Program-made: the position numbers and the translations under genes
Assembly: GCA_937922015.1 (NCBI GenBank)
Contig: CAKZVB010000054.1
Location: 1-35,422, forward strand
Reading direction: 5' to 3'
DNA: 35,422 bases
Source: an uncultured Granulosicoccaceae bacterium
GTDB lineage: Bacteria; Pseudomonadota; Gammaproteobacteria; Granulosicoccales; Granulosicoccaceae
Notes under the pieces: model-generated
What the model was told of the DNA's origin: nothing
Databases searched by the model: none
The model's input: only the letters and a program-made list of their open reading frames with translations
In this document: in pieces, positions 33,345 through 35,422 of the stretch
Layout of the letters: every line of letters starts with the position of its first letter
How positions within the stretch are numbered: the first letter of the stretch is position 1

Positions 33345-34397
33345 ATGCCACTACTGACCACTTGTATAGGTGCCTACCCCAAACCTGATTTTGTAAAACT
33401 GCCCGACTGGTTCAACATACCCGCCGGTCCGGATACCGCTGACCCGACCCTGCAATGGGCTGATGCCATGGCAGCGATGGGTGATGAAGCCGGTGATATT
33501 ATCGATCGAGGTATTCGCGAGGTGATCAGCGATCAGGTAGAAGCAGGTATCGATATTCCCACCGATGGTGAAGTGATCAGGGAAAACTACATCCACTATC
33601 ATTGCCGGCATCTGGATGGATTCGATTTTAACAATCTCACCAATAAAGAACTAAGAGGCGGTAACTATTCAGCTAACCTGCCCACTATTGTGTCAAAAAT
33701 TTCCTTGCGTCAACCGTTCCTGGCAGCCGAGTGGAAGAAGGCCCAGGCCCACACCGATCGCGAAGTGAAAATGACAATACCCGGCCCGATGACCGTTAGC
33801 GATACCAACGTCGACGCGTTTTATCATGATGCCAGAAAACTCGGTGCCGACATTGCAGACGCGCTTAATAAGGATGTGCTTGCATTAGCCGCCGCCGGGT
33901 GCAGACACATTCAAATAGATGAGCCCCTTTTTGCACGCAAACCGGAAGCCGCACTCGACTATGGATTTGAAAATTTGGAACGAGCGTTTCACGGTTGTCC
34001 TGATCATGTCATTCGAACCGTGCATATGTGCTGCGGTTATCCGGATCGACTCGATCATCCAGACTATCCAAAGGCCGATCCGGGTGCCTATCTGCAGATT
34101 GCTGATGCAGTAGAACAATCAACTATAAATCGTGTATCAGTCGAAGATGCACACCGCCACAACGATCTCTCTTTGCTCGAACACTTTAAAACCACGTCGG
34201 TAATTTTTGGCACGGTTGCGATTGCCAGAAGCCCGATAGAATCGGTCGAGGAAATTCGCCAAAGACTGACACAGGCATTGCAGCATATTGATAGTGATCG
34301 GCTGTTGGCCGCACCGGATTGTGGTCTGGGTCTTTTGTCCAGAGAGCAGGCGAGGGCCAAGCTTACTAACATGGTGTTAGCCGCAAAATCAATCTGA
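33345..34397 (+). CDS. Core MetE-like (cobalamin-independent methionine synthase C-terminal family) zinc protein
   Basis: A 350-residue protein equal to the catalytic C-terminal half of MetE, without the N-terminal half. All four zinc ligands seem kept: His and Cys in VHMCCGYP (about 227-234), Glu in RVSVEDAH (about 264-271) and Cys in AAPDCGLGLL (about 325-334). PTDGEVIRENYIHYH (about 67-81) and KMTIPGPMTVSDTNV (about 143-157) are further family blocks. Relatives include core methionine synthases and epoxyalkane:CoM transferase, all activating a thiol on zinc. The acceptor and donor here are unknown. It follows the phosphonate monoester hydrolase by 62 bases in the same direction, so it may be a peripheral part of the cluster. 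Ribosome site AAAGAGAA precedes ATG. Confidence 0.85.
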   Translation: MPLLTTCIGAYPKPDFVKLPDWFNIPAGPDTADPTLQWADAMAAMGDEAGDIIDRGIREVISDQVEAGIDIPTDGEVIRENYIHYHCRHLDGFDFNNLTNKELRGGNYSANLPTIVSKISLRQPFLAAEWKKAQAHTDREVKMTIPGPMTVSDTNVDAFYHDARKLGADIADALNKDVLALAAAGCRHIQIDEPLFARKPEAALDYGFENLERAFHGCPDHVIRTVHMCCGYPDRLDHPDYPKADPGAYLQIADAVEQSTINRVSVEDAHRHNDLSLLEHFKTTSVIFGTVAIARSPIESVEEIRQRLTQALQHIDSDRLLAAPDCGLGLLSREQARAKLTNMVLAAKSI

Positions 34398-34739
34398 ACG
34401 ACCTCCGTTATCAACAATGGTTAACCAATACGCTTGTAAAAAGCCGGAGTGGACGGCCTGGTCTGGCGGGTACAAGCTACACAAAAACCATGATGGGCAC
34501 CATTCAGGCAGATTAGGTGGTTGTGTGAAATCTCTTCAGCCGGGTTGTTAGTCACCGCCAGTCAATGGATCTTTTGACCAACTGGAATGAAGCTGAATTT
34601 AAATTGCAATTAATCGGAATTTGCATCTCGCCACGGAGTGTTGAACCGCCAATGGCCGAGGCTCTGGATATGACCGGGGCTTTGTCGCTATAAGTGCAAT
34701 CGCAACGATGTTTTTAAGGTCTACCGGATACTGCCAAAC
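34398..34739. other. Intergenic region before the M81 gene
   Basis: These 342 bases hold no gene I can support. An inverted pair GCTTGTA (34432-34438) and TACAAGC (34471-34477) encloses a GC-rich, partly self-complementary stretch shortly after the MetE-like stop. It could be a terminator-like structure, though without a T-run. The gap suggests the M81 gene may have its own promoter, which I could not assign. Confidence 0.35.
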
Positions 34740-35422
34740 ATGAAAGTACTTACCGCTGAAATCCAGCACGAGACCAACACCTTTAGTTGCCATAAAACTG
34801 ACTTACAGGCATTTTATAATCGTTTCTTGTTGTTTGGAGACGATGCAATTGCAGAGCGTGGCAAAGCGAATACAGAGCTTGCTGGATTTCTGGATGCCGG
34901 TCAAAGTCATAATTGGAAAATTAATCATGTGCTCAGTGCAGCGGCAGGCCCCAGCGGTAAAGTAAGCCGTGAGGCGTTTGAGTATCTATGTGACCCGGTG
35001 GTACAAGCGCTTAGTCAAGGTCAATACAATGGAATTCTGCTCGCCTTGCATGGCGCTATGGTGACTGATTTCTGTGAGGACGGTGAGGGTGAATTATTAC
35101 AGCGCCTGCGCCAGGTAGCGGGGCCCGATTTACCCATTGCGGTGACTCTTGATCTACACGCAAATGTTAGTGCACAGATGTGCTCACTCGCCGACATTAT
35201 AGTTTCCTACAAGACCTACCCCCATGTTGATATGCTTGAAACAGGTCGCCATGCAGGCGATATTCTGCATCGTGCGATGAGCGGAGAAATCAAACCATAT
35301 ACCATCCGGGTTAACCGACCGATGCTGGAAGAGGTTAATGGAGGACGCACTGATATCGGACCAATGACAGATCGCATCTCATCAGCACGCGACTATGAAC
35401 GGCAGGAAGACGTGTTTGCTGT
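34740..35422 (+). CDS. M81 family metallopeptidase (MlrC-like), 5' part, cut by window end
   Basis: The frame opens with ATG at 34740 and is still open at the last base (227 codons visible of an expected 480-500). Family motifs are clear: MKVLTAEIQHETNTFSCHKT at the N terminus, LLALHGAMVTDFCEDGEGEL (about 101-120), TLDLHANVSAQMCSLADI (about 137-154), SYKTYPHVDMLETGRHA (about 156-172) and LEEVNGGRTDIGPM (about 195-208). These include the His/Asp/Glu residues of the M81 metal centre. The best-known member, MlrC, degrades the linear microcystin peptide, but most relatives are uncharacterised hydrolases often next to peptide transporters. It follows the MetE-like gene in the same direction after 342 bases. 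The ribosome site is weak. Confidence 0.88.
   Translation, partial: MKVLTAEIQHETNTFSCHKTDLQAFYNRFLLFGDDAIAERGKANTELAGFLDAGQSHNWKINHVLSAAAGPSGKVSREAFEYLCDPVVQALSQGQYNGILLALHGAMVTDFCEDGEGELLQRLRQVAGPDLPIAVTLDLHANVSAQMCSLADIIVSYKTYPHVDMLETGRHAGDILHRAMSGEIKPYTIRVNRPMLEEVNGGRTDIGPMTDRISSARDYERQEDVFA

Noticed and set aside
34432-34620. Integron attC-like or mobile-element site before the M81 gene
   Set aside because: There is an inverted pair and some GTTAG-like bases, but no ordered core sites, integrase or cassette structure.

Overview
The window looks like a chromosomal segment of a flagellated Gram-negative bacterium, most likely a gammaproteobacterium. The reasons are P- and L-ring genes (outer membrane present), a Pseudomonas/Vibrio-like order flgBCDEFGHIJKL followed by flagellins, candidate sigma-54 and sigma-28 flagellar promoters, and moderate GC content by eye. 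No tRNA, rRNA, CRISPR array, insertion sequence or phage gene was seen.

Region 1 (1-14.4 kb) is a flagellar structural cluster. On the minus strand, flgB-C-D-E-F-G-H-I-J encode rod, hook, rings and the rod-capping muramidase. Then come flgK-flgL (hook-filament junction), two short flagellin genes and the first 14 bases of a third flagellin that runs off the left edge. flgA and flgN are divergent on the plus strand, and flgM is not beside them. Both sides of the flgB/flgA divergence carry a GG-N10-GC sigma-54-type element. Sigma-28-type elements precede flgK and one flagellin gene. This fits a tiered hierarchy in which the hook-basal body is made before the filament.

Region 2 (14.4-18 kb) holds unrelated single genes: a CBS-CBS-GGDEF diguanylate cyclase, an AroQ-fold protein that has lost key dehydroquinase residues, a small SAM-dependent methyltransferase, and a membrane-anchored Mrr-like protein with an eroded nuclease motif.

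Region 3 (18-21 kb, minus strand) is a sugar-acid module: an SDR dehydrogenase, a dioxygenase-type cupin, an SMP-30 lactonase and uronate dehydrogenase. The last two fit uronate -> aldarolactone -> aldarate. A site-2-protease-like membrane metalloprotease is divergent from it.

Region 4 (22.5 kb to the right edge) is the most interesting part: a LysR regulator divergent from a long plus-strand phosphonate catabolism cluster. PhnW, PhnY and PhnA form the pathway 2-aminoethylphosphonate (AEP) -> phosphonoacetaldehyde -> phosphonoacetate -> acetate + Pi. A PbfA-type class III PLP enzyme would feed (R)-1-hydroxy-AEP into the same aldehyde. A formylglycine-type phosphonate monoester hydrolase could release AEP from esterified forms. 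A Na/Pi-cotransporter-PhoU protein could handle the released phosphate. Three further genes have no obvious place in the known route: a D-2-hydroxyacid dehydrogenase, a core MetE-like zinc protein and an M81 (MlrC-like) metallohydrolase cut by the window end. No phosphonate importer is visible. LysR control and the Pi transporter suggest substrate-induced use of phosphonates as C/N sources rather than a Pho-starvation system; this is inference.
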